Shown: positions 35,876-44,394, counted from the stretch's first letter. The stretch: 64,000 nucleotides of DNA from Stigmatella erecta (GCF_900111745.1 NZ_FOIJ01000010.1:62001-126000); one strand, 5' to 3'. Program-made: numbers and translations. Notes: a model not told the origin generated them from the sequence alone.

Positions 35876-36600
35876 GGCATGACCTCCTGAAGAATGGGTT
35901 CGATGCGGCGCAACGCCGCGTCCAGGCACCGCAGCTGCTGGCCGCGCACGCGCTCCACCGCCGCCTGCGCCCAGCGCATCACCTCGCGCTGGTCCGGCCC
36001 CGGCATGCTGAAGAAGCGCAGGTCGCGGCTGCGGATGTCCTCGGCCACGTGGGCGGCGATGCCCAGCCCGTGGCCCACCGGGGCCTTGGCCTCCAGCCGC
36101 GTGCCCGCCCACAACAGGCGCAGGTACGCGGCCCACTGCTGGCCGGCGAGCCCCTCGGCCACCTCCTGGAAGAGGGGCGCCGTCCACTGGCGCGTGCGCA
36201 CCTCCAGCGCCTGGGGGCCCGCGGCCAGCGCCAGGCCCGTGGCCGCGTCCGCCAGCACCCGCCCGGGCAGCTCCGTGCGCGCCAGGGTGGCCCAGGCCAG
36301 GTTCTGCAGGAGGAACTGCACGTAGGGGCCCACCCGCGCGGGCTCCTCGAAGTAGCCGCACTCCCCATCGCACAGGTCATCGGCGAGGTTGCCCGCGGCG
36401 AAGCCCAGGAAGATGCCCACCGCGCGCGGCAGCAGCAGCTCGCGCCTCAGCCCCGCCTCCATGCCCGCCTCGTACAGCAGCACCAGCGGCCCCGGCTGCG
36501 CGGCCTCCAGCGCCGCCACCACGTCCCGCTCGGCCGCGGCCGGCAGGTGCTGGCGCCGCAGCATGCGCAGCGTCTCCTGGTAGATGGCGCCCGCGCTCAT
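35872..36600 (-). CDS. Class I isoprenoid synthase-like protein
   Basis: 242 residues, all helical. An aspartate-rich motif DDLCDGE sits in a helix (AAGNLADDLCDGECGYFEE, about 75-93), the same DDLCD core seen in the terpene synthase at 28834-29889. A second acidic cluster EDIRSRDLRFF (about 190-200) may replace the NSE or second DDxxD motif. It is shorter than usual prenyltransferases or cyclases, so activity is uncertain. ATGA overlaps join it to the kinase-like gene before it and the methyltransferase gene after it, implying one pathway. Confidence 0.68.
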   Translation of the reverse strand: MSAGAIYQETLRMLRRQHLPAAAERDVVAALEAAQPGPLVLLYEAGMEAGLRRELLLPRAVGIFLGFAAGNLADDLCDGECGYFEEPARVGPYVQFLLQNLAWATLARTELPGRVLADAATGLALAAGPQALEVRTRQWTAPLFQEVAEGLAGQQWAAYLRLLWAGTRLEAKAPVGHGLGIAAHVAEDIRSRDLRFFSMPGPDQREVMRWAQAAVERVRGQQLRCLDAALRRIEPILQEVMP

Positions 36601-37964
36601 GGCCGGAACTCCTGGGGCAGGAGCACGCGCAGCACCGCGCCGCCCGTGCGCGCGTTCTGCCGCTCCAGCACGCCCCCGCTGGATCGGATGAGGCACTCGC
36701 TCGCGTACAGCCCCGGGCCCCCGGGGCGCGGGCCCTCGCCGGCGGGCGCTGCGAGGGGCTCCGGGGCCCGCTCCGGGGCCCGCTCCGGGGCGAGCCTGGG
36801 CCCCTCGTCGGAGATGATCATCTCGAGCCTCCCGCTGTAGGCCTCGGTCCGTGCGGTGATGTGCACCCGCCGGGCGGCGCGCGAGCCGTCGCCCTCACAC
36901 GCCTGGGTGACGAGGCTCTCCACCACCCGGCGCATGGTGGTGGTGCCGCCGCGCACCAGGGGCCGCAGGGGCTCGGTGCGGTTCACCTCCACCTGGATGT
37001 CCACGGCGGGGTAGCGCACGCCCAGGCTCTGGCGGACCGAGTCCAGCACGGACATCAGGTCCACGCCCTCCGGGTCGCTCCCGATGAGCCGGCGGCTGCG
37101 CTGGCGCATGTCCTCCACGCGCTCGCGCAGCGCGGTGAGCTGGTCCTGGAGCTGGCGCACGAGCGACTCGAACCCGGCGCGGCCGGTGGGCAGCCTGGGC
37201 CCGCCCACCACCCGGAGCATGTCCGCGGCGGAGCCCGCCGTGAGCAGCCCCTCGTGCAACTCCTGCGTCTGCTGGAGCACCTCGGTGAGCGCCTGGGAGA
37301 GCCTGCCCACGTCGCGCTCCTGGTACTCCAGCATCTGCGCCTGGACGGCGCCGTGCAGCCGCTGCGCCTCGGCGCGAATCTGGTCATGGCGCACGCTGAA
37401 GGTGCCCAGGTACAGCTCGGCCAGCAGGGCCGAGGGGCCCATGACGGCGAACAGGGCCAGGTGCTCGCGGGTGCTGGCGAAGGTGGCCGCCAGCCCCAGC
37501 GCCAGCGCCGTGCCCACCGCGAGGAAGGGGGTGCGCGGGGTGACGCGGAACAGCTGGCCGTGGAAGGCGGCGGTGAAGAGCAGCAGCCCGCCGAAGGCGG
37601 TGGCCCCCCCCAGCGCCGAGAGCGCCATGAGGCTGGCCAGGAAGAACTGGAGCCCCGTGGTGCCCACGAGCGCCAGCACCCAGCCCCACGTCTGGATGGA
37701 GGCGCGGCGGCGGTGCAGCAGCGCGAAGCCCAGGTCCGGCAGCGCGGGCACGAAGCTCAGGAGCGCCTTGCCCAGGGGCAGCGCGAAGAGCGCCTCCGCG
37801 CCGGGCGCCCAGTGGATGGCCGCCAGCATCACCCCCACGAGCACGAGCAGCACCCCCCAGGAGCTCACGCTGCTGGCCTCCAGCACCTGAGCGGGCTGCT
37901 GGGCCCGCACCCACTGCTGGAAGGCCGCCTGGATGGCGGCACGCAAGGTGGTACAGGGGCTCAT
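36597..37964 (-). CDS. Membrane histidine-kinase-like protein with degenerate ATPase domain
   Basis: 455 residues. The N-terminal 190 carry about six hydrophobic helices (for example SWGVLLVLVGVMLAAIHW, LQFFLASLMALSALGGATAFGGLLLF). A long coiled region follows (about 195-330). The C-terminal domain resembles a HATPase_c fold but key features are altered: the N-box helix is VVESLVTQACEGDGS without the expected Asn, and the G1 box reads DEGP rather than DxGxG; a GGPGLYASECLIRSSGGVLE segment corresponds to the G2 region. No typical H-box is seen. It may bind rather than hydrolyse nucleotide. Coupled by ATGA to both neighbours. Confidence 0.7.
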   Translation of the reverse strand: MSPCTTLRAAIQAAFQQWVRAQQPAQVLEASSVSSWGVLLVLVGVMLAAIHWAPGAEALFALPLGKALLSFVPALPDLGFALLHRRRASIQTWGWVLALVGTTGLQFFLASLMALSALGGATAFGGLLLFTAAFHGQLFRVTPRTPFLAVGTALALGLAATFASTREHLALFAVMGPSALLAELYLGTFSVRHDQIRAEAQRLHGAVQAQMLEYQERDVGRLSQALTEVLQQTQELHEGLLTAGSAADMLRVVGGPRLPTGRAGFESLVRQLQDQLTALRERVEDMRQRSRRLIGSDPEGVDLMSVLDSVRQSLGVRYPAVDIQVEVNRTEPLRPLVRGGTTTMRRVVESLVTQACEGDGSRAARRVHITARTEAYSGRLEMIISDEGPRLAPERAPERAPEPLAAPAGEGPRPGGPGLYASECLIRSSGGVLERQNARTGGAVLRVLLPQEFRP

Positions 37965-38260
37965 ACGGCGGTGACCGCCATGTCGAGGGGCAGGGTCTTG
38001 GCTTCGGCGAGCACCTGTCCGGTGAGCGCGCGCAGCTCCTCGACGATGCCCGCCTGGCCCGCGCTCAGGATGCGCACCTCCACCTCGCCGCCGGCCAGCA
38101 CGTGGTGCAGGGCCTCCAGCACCGGCTGCACATGCGGGCTGAACGCCAGCGTCTCCCCACTGCCCTCGATGGCGCCCAGCGCCCGCACGCGCTGGAGGTA
38201 CGCCTCCACCGCGGGGGTGAACGGCGCTGCAACGGGGACGTTCTTGGAGCCGGTACTCAT
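37961..38260 (-). CDS. Small protein heading the isoprenoid operon
   Basis: 99 residues from ATG 38260 with a strong binding site (GGAAGGGAA). Soluble, alpha/beta composition (FTPAVEAYLQRVRALGAIEGSGETLAFSPHVQPVLEALHHVLAGGEVEVRILS), no Cys, no known motif. Its stop overlaps the start of the kinase-like gene (ATGA), so it is the first of four coupled genes. A regulatory or adaptor role is a guess. Confidence 0.6.
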   Translation of the reverse strand: MSTGSKNVPVAAPFTPAVEAYLQRVRALGAIEGSGETLAFSPHVQPVLEALHHVLAGGEVEVRILSAGQAGIVEELRALTGQVLAEAKTLPLDMAVTAV

Positions 38261-38467
38261 GACAATTCCCTTCCGGCCTCGCGGCATGCGCGGGGCCTGG
38301 CCGGCGGGCGAAAACCCACGCGGGACATGGAATGAATGAGAGGGTTTGAAGCGGAGGTGCCGCGGCGAAGCGGTGGCGCGTGGGGACTGGTGGCGCGGCT
38401 CACCCAGGGCCGTGGACCGTGCACGGCGGCGGACGCCGGACGGAGCGCTCCGGGTGCGCAGGATCGG

Positions 38468-38483
38468 GCCCATGGACATGGGC
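38468..38483. promoter_or_regulatory. Perfect inverted repeat GCCCATGGACATGGGC
   Basis: Seven-base arms with a two-base spacer, 208 bp before the first operon gene. The size and symmetry suit a dimeric regulator, but no regulator is known. Confidence 0.35.
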
Positions 38484-38522
38484 ACACATCAATGGAGACA
38501 TCATGTGGATTTCCCCCCTGCT

Positions 38523-38553
38523 GGACCTGTCAGGCCAAAGCCATCTCAGGTCC
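38523..38553 (-). terminator. Hairpin after the methyltransferase gene
   Basis: GGACCTG and CAGGTCC pair, with an inner GGC/GCC stem, 10 bp after the stop at 38563 on the minus strand. There is no T-run, so it may be a weak or rho-assisted terminator. Confidence 0.4.
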
Positions 38554-38562
38554 TTTGACACA

Positions 38563-39243
38563 TCAAAACCGATGACTGGGAGACAAGTCAAATTCCGGTG
38601 TCAAATGCAACGCCCGCGCCTTCTTGGCGCGCTTGCGGCTCAGCTCCACGCCCACCGCGTCCAGCCCCAGGGCATTGGCCACCGCGAGCACCGTGCCGTG
38701 GCCGCAGAACGGGTCCACCACCGTGCGCGTGGCGGTGTGCGCCTGGATGAAACGGCACGCGGCGAGGCACGCCTGCACGCCCATTCCCCGGGTCCATGTC
38801 ACCTCCCCCGCCTCGGGCAGCACGTCCGCCGTGGCCTGGCTCAGGTCCAGCCGCACGCCCCGCGAGAAACCCAGCAGGTGCGAGTACGCGGGCCGGCCGA
38901 ACGTCACCGTGCCGGGGGGGCGCCGGCACACCACCTTGTGAAAGAGCAGCTCGCACCCGGCCTCCTCCGCAGCCCGGCTCACCAGGTAGCCCTTGTCCAC
39001 CCACGTGCCCTCGTGTTTCACATCCGTTTGATAGAAGACGGAGACACCCTCGGGGGGCACCTTCGCCATCACCAGCGCCGCGGCCTGGATGAACCACTGC
39101 TTCCACCCGGCGAGCGTCAGCGCGGGGAACTCGGACACGTCCGGCAGGGAGGTGACGGCCGAGCAGCCCGCCAGCACCCCCTGGGCCGTCAGCCACGCCA
39201 CCGCCTCCGCGCACTCCACCGTCCGCTTCCCTGGCTCCTCCAC
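38563..39243 (-). CDS. DNA/RNA methyltransferase-like protein
   Basis: 226 residues from GTG 39243, which has GGGAGGG seven bases upstream. The C-terminal part carries a SAM-binding motif typical of site-specific nucleic-acid methylases: VVDPFCGHGTVLAVANALGLDAVGVELSRKR. A catalytic D/N/SPPY motif is not obvious, so it may be an RNA methyltransferase of the TRM11/UPF0020 kind or a divergent member. The N-terminal half (LAGWKQWFIQAAALVMAKVPPEGVSVFYQTDVKH) suggests substrate recognition. It diverges from the TPR gene. Confidence 0.65.
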   Translation of the reverse strand: MEEPGKRTVECAEAVAWLTAQGVLAGCSAVTSLPDVSEFPALTLAGWKQWFIQAAALVMAKVPPEGVSVFYQTDVKHEGTWVDKGYLVSRAAEEAGCELLFHKVVCRRPPGTVTFGRPAYSHLLGFSRGVRLDLSQATADVLPEAGEVTWTRGMGVQACLAACRFIQAHTATRTVVDPFCGHGTVLAVANALGLDAVGVELSRKRAKKARALHLTPEFDLSPSHRF

Positions 39244-39364
39244 AGGTGTCCCTCCCTCTCGCCCGGGGCGAGGGCGGGCAGGATGCGGCGGCGGCCCCGG
39301 GGCGTCAAACCGGCAACAACGAGGGGCGCCCGGGCGGCCCCGCGCGGGGTAGACTGGCGCCACC

Positions 39365-40039
39365 ATGAAGCCATCCGCCAAACGCCTCTTCGCGCAGTCT
39401 CGGGCCCACCTCGAGAAGGGCGAAGTGGGCAAGGCCGTGCATGTCCTCAAGCAGGCCATCGCGGAGGAACCGGACGACGTGTCGCTCTGGGCGGAGATGT
39501 ACCGCCAGTGCATGCTGGCCAAGTCCCCGCAGAGCGCGCTGTCGGCCGCCCGGGAGCTGCGGCGCATCGCCCCCACGGAGCCCAACTACATCTACATGCA
39601 CGGCATCGCCGCGCTCACCTCCGGGCAGGCCCAGGAGGCCGCCACCCTGCTGGAGGAGGCGCTCCAGCGCCTGCCCCAGGCCACGCACGTGCGGCGCACG
39701 CTCGTGCAGGTGCTGGAGGCGCTCAAGAAGCCCGAGCGCGCGCGGGAGATTCTCCAGGAGGCCGTGGACCGGGCCCCCACCGACCCGGTCGCGGTGAACG
39801 ACTTGGCGGTGCTCCTCCTGAAGCAGGGCGAGCAGGGCAAGCGCGACGCGGAGCCGCTGCTGCGCCGGGTGCTCTCGGCCCACCCGGATGATCTCGCCAC
39901 CCACCTGAACCTCGCGCTCTCCCTGGCCGACCGCGACGCCGAGGCCGCGCTGGAGCACGCCGACCGCGCCAAGGAGTCCCCGGAGCTGGCCATCCGCGAA
40001 CAGGCCCAGCGCCTGTACCAGCTGCTCGTCCGCCACTGA
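39365..40039 (+). CDS. TPR-repeat protein
   Basis: 224 residues of tandem tetratricopeptide helices (for example AHLEKGEVGKAVHVLKQAIAEEPDDVSLW, GQAQEAATLLEEALQRLPQATHVRR, ALKKPERAREILQEAVDRAPTDPVAVNDLA). Cytoplasmic, no signal. An adaptor role is expected; partner unknown. Confidence 0.8.
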   Translation: MKPSAKRLFAQSRAHLEKGEVGKAVHVLKQAIAEEPDDVSLWAEMYRQCMLAKSPQSALSAARELRRIAPTEPNYIYMHGIAALTSGQAQEAATLLEEALQRLPQATHVRRTLVQVLEALKKPERAREILQEAVDRAPTDPVAVNDLAVLLLKQGEQGKRDAEPLLRRVLSAHPDDLATHLNLALSLADRDAEAALEHADRAKESPELAIREQAQRLYQLLVRH

Positions 40040-40265
40040 ACGCTGCGCGGCGCCCTGCCGCCCAACCGTCTTCCGGAGAGCAGATTCCTGCCCTGAAGTT
40101 CCTGGGGTCCGGGGGGTGACATTGCCAAGGGGCCTCGACTCGTTAAACAATGAAGTCGAGAAGCGCTTTGGATTCCGGTTTTACGGCTTTCTGGGGCGCA
40201 AGCCGGTCTCCCGGGGACGCAGGGTGCGTCAGGCGGGGCGGCCGGAGGGTGCGAGGAGCCACGCC

Positions 40266-40715
40266 ATGTCCTGGACCATGTCCTTCGAGTACCAGGCGCA
40301 GCACGACATCGTGCACGCCAGCTTCCACCGGTGCCTGCTGGTGAGCCCCGAGGATGTCTGCCGGTGGAAGGCGGAGGTGGAGGAGCAGCTGGCGGCGTTC
40401 GGCCGACGGGTGGACCTGGTGATGGACCTGGATGGGCTGGAGGTGACGTTCACCGCGGGGCGGCCCTTCGGCCAGGCGCGGCGCGAGGTGCTGGAGCGCT
40501 TCACCCAGCGCGCCCAGTGCTACGGCGGGGAGGAGACGACGCGCCGGTTCCTGGCCACCCACGGGGGGCTTCACGGCAGGCCCCTGGCGCACCTGGAGAC
40601 CTTCGACGCCGCGCTGGAGGCGATGCGGGCCGAGCGCGAGGCCTCCCGGCAGCGGAGCTTCGCCCCCTTCTCCGGCGGAGGCCGGTTCGACGGGGCCCGC
40701 GCCACGGGCTCCTAG
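40266..40715 (+). CDS. Small STAS-like/SpoIIAA-like protein
   Basis: 149 residues from ATG 40266 (GAGGAG upstream). The mixed strand-helix order (SFEYQAQHDIVHASFH, SPEDVCRWKAEVEEQLAAFGRRVDLVMDLDGLEVTFTAGRPFGQARREVLERFTQ, then a strand and helix) resembles a STAS/SpoIIAA-type fold. The C-terminal 25 residues are Gly/Arg-rich. A protein of similar layout is at 57519-57929 beside a chemoreceptor. Fold assignment is tentative. Confidence 0.55.
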   Translation: MSWTMSFEYQAQHDIVHASFHRCLLVSPEDVCRWKAEVEEQLAAFGRRVDLVMDLDGLEVTFTAGRPFGQARREVLERFTQRAQCYGGEETTRRFLATHGGLHGRPLAHLETFDAALEAMRAEREASRQRSFAPFSGGGRFDGARATGS

Positions 40716-40796
40716 CGCGCCCCGGGCGGGCCCTTTTTCCTGACCCTCGCGGGGGGGGCCGCCAGGGAGCCGGGTATGAGGAGGGTTTGAGAGGTA

Positions 40797-41531
40797 ATGA
40801 AGGAACTCATCGAGCTGATCTGCCAGTACGACCCTTCATATCCTCAGAAGATCTGGGGGCTCTCCAGCGAGGAACTCTCCGAGCTGGAGCAGCTCGTGGG
40901 GCGCCCGCTGCCCGGGCAGCTCAAGGCCTTCCTGCGCAGCATGGGAAAGGAGCCGGGGGATGTGCTGGCGGCGGGGCTGTGGCCCCAGGCCGGGCGCATC
41001 CAGCAGTTCTACCTGAGTGCGCGGCGCTACCGGCTCTCGCCCCGGTACATCTTCATCGCCACCTGCGAGCAGCCGCCGGGCCGTGAGTATTTCTATGACT
41101 GTGGATTGCTGGCGGAGGCCGAGGACTGTCCCATCGTCCAGGCCCGCCAGGGCCTGGGCGGCGCTCTGGGAGAGCCTTTCGCGCCAGCCTTTCCCTCGCT
41201 GAAGGACATGGTGTTCTGGATGGCGTTTCAAACCAAGCGGATGGAGGCTTTGCCCTTCCGGGCCTTTCTGCGGCCCACGGACTGCGGCTACGGGGCCACC
41301 GAGACGGCCGCGATGATTCTGGAGGACCTGGAGGAGCTGATGCCCCGGCTGGGCTTCCGCCGCCTGCCCTACACCAGTGGCCAGAACCCGCTGTTCGAGC
41401 GGGGCGACGTGGCCCTGGCCGCGCACGGCTCCTCGGCGCCGCAGGACCTGAGCGTGGTGCTCGCGGCCTCCCAGGAGCGGGAGCGTGCCCGGCTCTGGGA
41501 GACGCTCGCCAACACCACCTTGCTCCTCTGA
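40797..41531 (+). CDS. SMI1/KNR4 (SUKH)-like protein
   Basis: 244 residues. The N-terminal part has a SUKH-like pattern: GLSSEELSELEQLVGRPLPGQLKAFLRSMG, then strands with FYLSARRYRLSPRYIFIATCEQPPGREYFYDC. SUKH proteins are common as immunity proteins for polymorphic toxins, but also occur as stand-alone regulators. No toxin gene is adjacent. ATG 40797 has GAGAGG nearby. Confidence 0.6.
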   Translation: MKELIELICQYDPSYPQKIWGLSSEELSELEQLVGRPLPGQLKAFLRSMGKEPGDVLAAGLWPQAGRIQQFYLSARRYRLSPRYIFIATCEQPPGREYFYDCGLLAEAEDCPIVQARQGLGGALGEPFAPAFPSLKDMVFWMAFQTKRMEALPFRAFLRPTDCGYGATETAAMILEDLEELMPRLGFRRLPYTSGQNPLFERGDVALAAHGSSAPQDLSVVLAASQERERARLWETLANTTLLL

Positions 41532-41666
41532 GGCCCCGCTCCGTCTGTTTCTTTACATGGAAAACGGGGAATCGTTGGATCCTCGGCGAGCGCCCCCGGA
41601 GGGGGGTTGGACGTGCTCTGCCTTATGAGAGGATGTGCGGGCCGTACCTCCGGGGGGAGAAGCCGC

Positions 41667-42200
41667 ATGATGAAGGAAGAGCGATCGGTCCTGGTGACGC
41701 AGCAGCCTCATGCCTTCTTGCGGTTGGTTCCGCGCTCACGGCCTGGGCCCCTCGCGGGGGCCGAGGTCTCGCCCGTGCTCGAGCTGCCTGGCCTGCGCCT
41801 GACGCGGCTGGCGCTGGAGGCGGGGGGCCAGGCGCATGCGATGAAGGACATCCGCGGGTTCCGCACCCGGCGCCAGGCTCCGCCGCTGTGCGTGCCGCTG
41901 CTGCTGGCGAGCATCTGCGTGGCGCTGGTGGTGCCGGTGATGTTGTCGGCGCCGGGCGTGGTGCCCGTGTACGCGGCGCTCTTGCTCGTGGCGGGGATGG
42001 TGGCCGGCGCGCTGCTGTACACGGTGACGGTGCGGGACACGTATGGGCTGATTCTGCGCACGGCCCAGGGCGACCAGGAGGTGTTCCGCTCGCGGGATGC
42101 CGAGGCGTTCACCCGGCTGGTGGAGGCGCTGGACCGGACGCTGGTGTGGTGCGCGCCCGAGGCCTTGCCGCAGCCGCCCGCGCGCACCCTGTCCCGCTGA
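41667..42200 (+). CDS. DUF6232-type membrane protein
   Basis: 177 residues from ATG 41667 (GGGGGGAG upstream). An N-terminal strand-rich region (EVSPVLELPGLRLTRLALEAGG, AHAMKDIRGFRTRRQ) precedes two hydrophobic helices (about 71-90 and 96-118) and a C-terminal helix. The MKDI-x-G-F-x-x-R motif followed by two transmembrane helices is that of DUF6232, whose role is unknown. Confidence 0.65.
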   Translation: MMKEERSVLVTQQPHAFLRLVPRSRPGPLAGAEVSPVLELPGLRLTRLALEAGGQAHAMKDIRGFRTRRQAPPLCVPLLLASICVALVVPVMLSAPGVVPVYAALLLVAGMVAGALLYTVTVRDTYGLILRTAQGDQEVFRSRDAEAFTRLVEALDRTLVWCAPEALPQPPARTLSR

Positions 42201-42222
42201 CGCGGGCCGCGCCCTTCGCGCC

Positions 42223-43500
42223 TTAGCGGGGCCGCGACAGGAGCACCGTCTCCAGCGCGTGCGTCCACAGCTCCGTGGCGAGCTTCGTGGCGGACAGCCC
42301 CCGGCGGAGCTGGCCCGTGGTGGAGGCCACCGTGAACACGTTCTCCTCCAGGGCGAACTCGGCGGGGCGCTCGGGCGCGGGGGAGGGCTCGCCGGACACC
42401 TGGAGCGAGAGCGCGGGCAGCGTGCGCTGCCAGGGCTGGGGCTCGCGCGGACAGTGGGCCCGGAGGGTGGCCTCGAAGGTGCCCTGCGGGGACTGGCCGC
42501 AGAGCACCGCCAGGGGCAGGGGCGCCGTCCGGGCCGCCTCCCAGCTTGACGGGGTGAGCCCATCCACGCCGATGAGCGAGAGGCTGAGGTCGGCGATGGC
42601 CCCCGAGTGCTTGCCGGTGAGCTGGAGCGCCACCGCCTCCAGCGCGTCGAGCAGGCCCTCCACGCCCCGCCTCCAGGCGGGGAACTCGTGGGGCGCTCCG
42701 GGCGTGGAGGGGGCGGCGCCGGGGGCCGGCTCCCCGTCGAATTGCTGGGCGATGTACTCGTAGCGCGCCAGGCCGTGCTCCACGCTCTCCACGAAGAGGG
42801 TGGCCAGGGCGGTGATGTCCCCCTGGTGCGCCTGCTTGAGCGCGGTGTGGTACCGGGCCCGGTCCTTCACGCGCAGCACCGTGAGCGGGTAGCCGTGCCG
42901 GAAGAGCACCAGGTGGGTGAGGAGCCGGCCCATGCGGCCGCTGCCCACGGCGAACGGGTGGATGGCATCGAACGCGGCGTGCGCCCGGCACGCCTGGAGG
43001 ATGGGGGGCTCGGAGGCCTCCTGGGAGAACCAGGCGCAGAACGCCTGCACCTGCGCGGGGACGAGCCCGGCCTCGGGCGGCGTGTGGCCCGGGCCGCGCG
43101 GGGGCACCGGGGCGCCGCGGTAGGTGCCCCCCTCGGCGGCGTCTCCCGCGCCCAGCACCACGGCGTGGAGGATGCGCAAGTCCCGCTCGGTCAGCGGCAG
43201 GCGGGAGCTGGCCAGGGACTCGATGAAGTCCAGCGCCTGGGAGAGATGGGTGGCCTCCGCCTGCACCTTGGGGGGCTTGCCGCCGAAGGTGGGGCCCTCC
43301 TCGAGGATGGTGCGCGTCTCCGGCAGGGTGAGGCGGCTGCCCGAGATGGCGTTCGAGTGGTACACGTGGTGCACGCGCAGCCAGTGGCCCACGCCCTCGT
43401 CGGCCAGCGCGGGCAGCCGGAGCTGCCGCAGGCGGCGGATCCGCTCGCCGGTGTGCTCCAGCCGTGCCTCCAACCTCGTCTCCCAGCGATAGCGGTACAT
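42223..43500 (-). CDS. Fic-family protein with altered motif
   Basis: 425 residues from ATG 43500 with a perfect AGGAGG. The Fic motif is HPFAVGSGRMGR (181-192), where the usual HPFxxGNGRxGR has Ser in place of Asn; the catalytic His is kept. The N-terminal segment HHVYHSNAISGSRLTLPETRTILEEG matches the class of Fic proteins with an N-terminal inhibitory helix, but the usual IEGN reads ISGS, so the inhibitory Glu is missing or displaced. AMP or other nucleotide transfer onto a protein is expected if active. A C-terminal 130-residue region after the Fic core is unassigned. Confidence 0.8.
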   Translation of the reverse strand: MYRYRWETRLEARLEHTGERIRRLRQLRLPALADEGVGHWLRVHHVYHSNAISGSRLTLPETRTILEEGPTFGGKPPKVQAEATHLSQALDFIESLASSRLPLTERDLRILHAVVLGAGDAAEGGTYRGAPVPPRGPGHTPPEAGLVPAQVQAFCAWFSQEASEPPILQACRAHAAFDAIHPFAVGSGRMGRLLTHLVLFRHGYPLTVLRVKDRARYHTALKQAHQGDITALATLFVESVEHGLARYEYIAQQFDGEPAPGAAPSTPGAPHEFPAWRRGVEGLLDALEAVALQLTGKHSGAIADLSLSLIGVDGLTPSSWEAARTAPLPLAVLCGQSPQGTFEATLRAHCPREPQPWQRTLPALSLQVSGEPSPAPERPAEFALEENVFTVASTTGQLRRGLSATKLATELWTHALETVLLSRPR

Positions 43501-43799
43501 CCGGCGGCCTCCTGAGAGGCAGTGTACCCGGGCGGGAGGGCAGGAGGGGCGCCGGCTCCTGGACGGTGGGCGCGGGGACTGGCTCTGGCGTCGAGCGAAG
43601 GGCCCGGACACCCGCCGGTCCGCAAATGACGGACACCGGAAAACAAGGTCCGGGCAGACATTGGCGGGAGCGCGGTGAATGCCTACGTCTGGAGGACCCA
43701 GGAATGCGAGAGAGGTTCTGCCCGCGGGTTCTGGCCGCGCGCACCGTGCCCCGAAGAGCGGGGGCGCGCCGCGCGGAAGTGAATGGGGGGAGTGACAAC

Positions 43800-44321
43800 A
43801 TGCGCTTCACGGACTTCTTGAGCGAAGAGAGGATTCGTCCCTTCATGCGGGCCAACGACCGGACCGGCGTGGTGCATGAGCTGGCGGAGCTGCTCTCGGC
43901 ACGGACGATGGTGGCGCCCTCGCGCCTGGAGCGGCTGCTCCTGGAGCGGGAGCGGATGGCCGGCACGGTGCTCGCCGGCGGGGTGGCCATTCCCCACTGC
44001 CGGCTGGAGGGGCTTCCCCGCATCACCGCATGTGTGGGCATCCTTCACGAGGGGTGTTTTTTCGGAGAGCCCGAGGATGGCCGGGTGCGCATCTTCGTGG
44101 GGCTCGTCTCCCCGATGAACACCTCGGGCCAGCACCTCAACCTGCTGGCGCGGATCGCCGGCATGTTGAGGGACGTGTCCCTGCGCGACGAGCTGCTGGC
44201 GGCGGTCAGCGCCTCGGAGATCCACCAGATCCTCCTCCGGGCCGAGGAGGCGCACGTGGCCCGGATGGCGCGCCGGGGGGGGCTGACGTTCGTCGAGGGG
44301 GCCGGCTCCGGACACGCTTGA
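43800..44321 (+). CDS. PTS EIIA (nitrogen/fructose type) domain protein
   Basis: 173 residues from ATG 43800. Single EIIA domain: MRFTDFLSEERIRPFM, TVLAGGVAIPHCRLEGL with the phospho-acceptor His (about 63), and IFVGLVSPMNTSGQHLNLLARIAGMLRD. This is the PtsN-like fold, which in proteobacteria regulates potassium transport and kdp expression. Its position directly before kdpFABC makes a regulatory role plausible but unproven. Confidence 0.82.
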   Translation: MRFTDFLSEERIRPFMRANDRTGVVHELAELLSARTMVAPSRLERLLLERERMAGTVLAGGVAIPHCRLEGLPRITACVGILHEGCFFGEPEDGRVRIFVGLVSPMNTSGQHLNLLARIAGMLRDVSLRDELLAAVSASEIHQILLRAEEAHVARMARRGGLTFVEGAGSGHA

Positions 44322-44353
44322 GCGCCGGGAGGGGTTTCACCTCGCACGGCCCT

Positions 44354-44394
44354 GAGGGCGCCCTCGTGCAAGGTGCAACCCAGGGGGACCCTGG
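44354..44394. promoter_or_regulatory. Two palindromes between ptsN-like gene and kdpF
   Basis: GAGGGCGCCCTC (44354-44365) is a perfect palindrome and CCAGGG-GGA-CCCTGG (44380-44394) a short hairpin. They may end the upstream gene or bind the kdp regulator. No -24/-12 element for the sigma-54 activator was found here. Confidence 0.35.

Larger units (their letters stand above)
38261..38562. other. 302-bp intergenic region upstream of the isoprenoid operon
   Basis: Lies between the methyltransferase gene that ends at 38563 and the operon that begins at 38260, both on the minus strand. It contains a perfect inverted repeat GCCCATG-GA-CATGGGC (38468-38483) and a hairpin (38523-38553). No protein gene or clear -35/-10 pair was recognised. 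Confidence 0.5.

Noticed and set aside
43660-43690. Possible sigma-54 element TTGGCGGGAGCGCGGTG before the PTS-IIA gene
   Set aside because: GG and GT are ten bases apart but the -12 TTGC box is absent; too weak to call.
41708-44041. 777-codon minus-strand frame across the Fic and PTS-IIA genes
   Set aside because: Composition is Pro/Arg/Ala-rich and it is out of frame with the clear Fic domain; a shadow.
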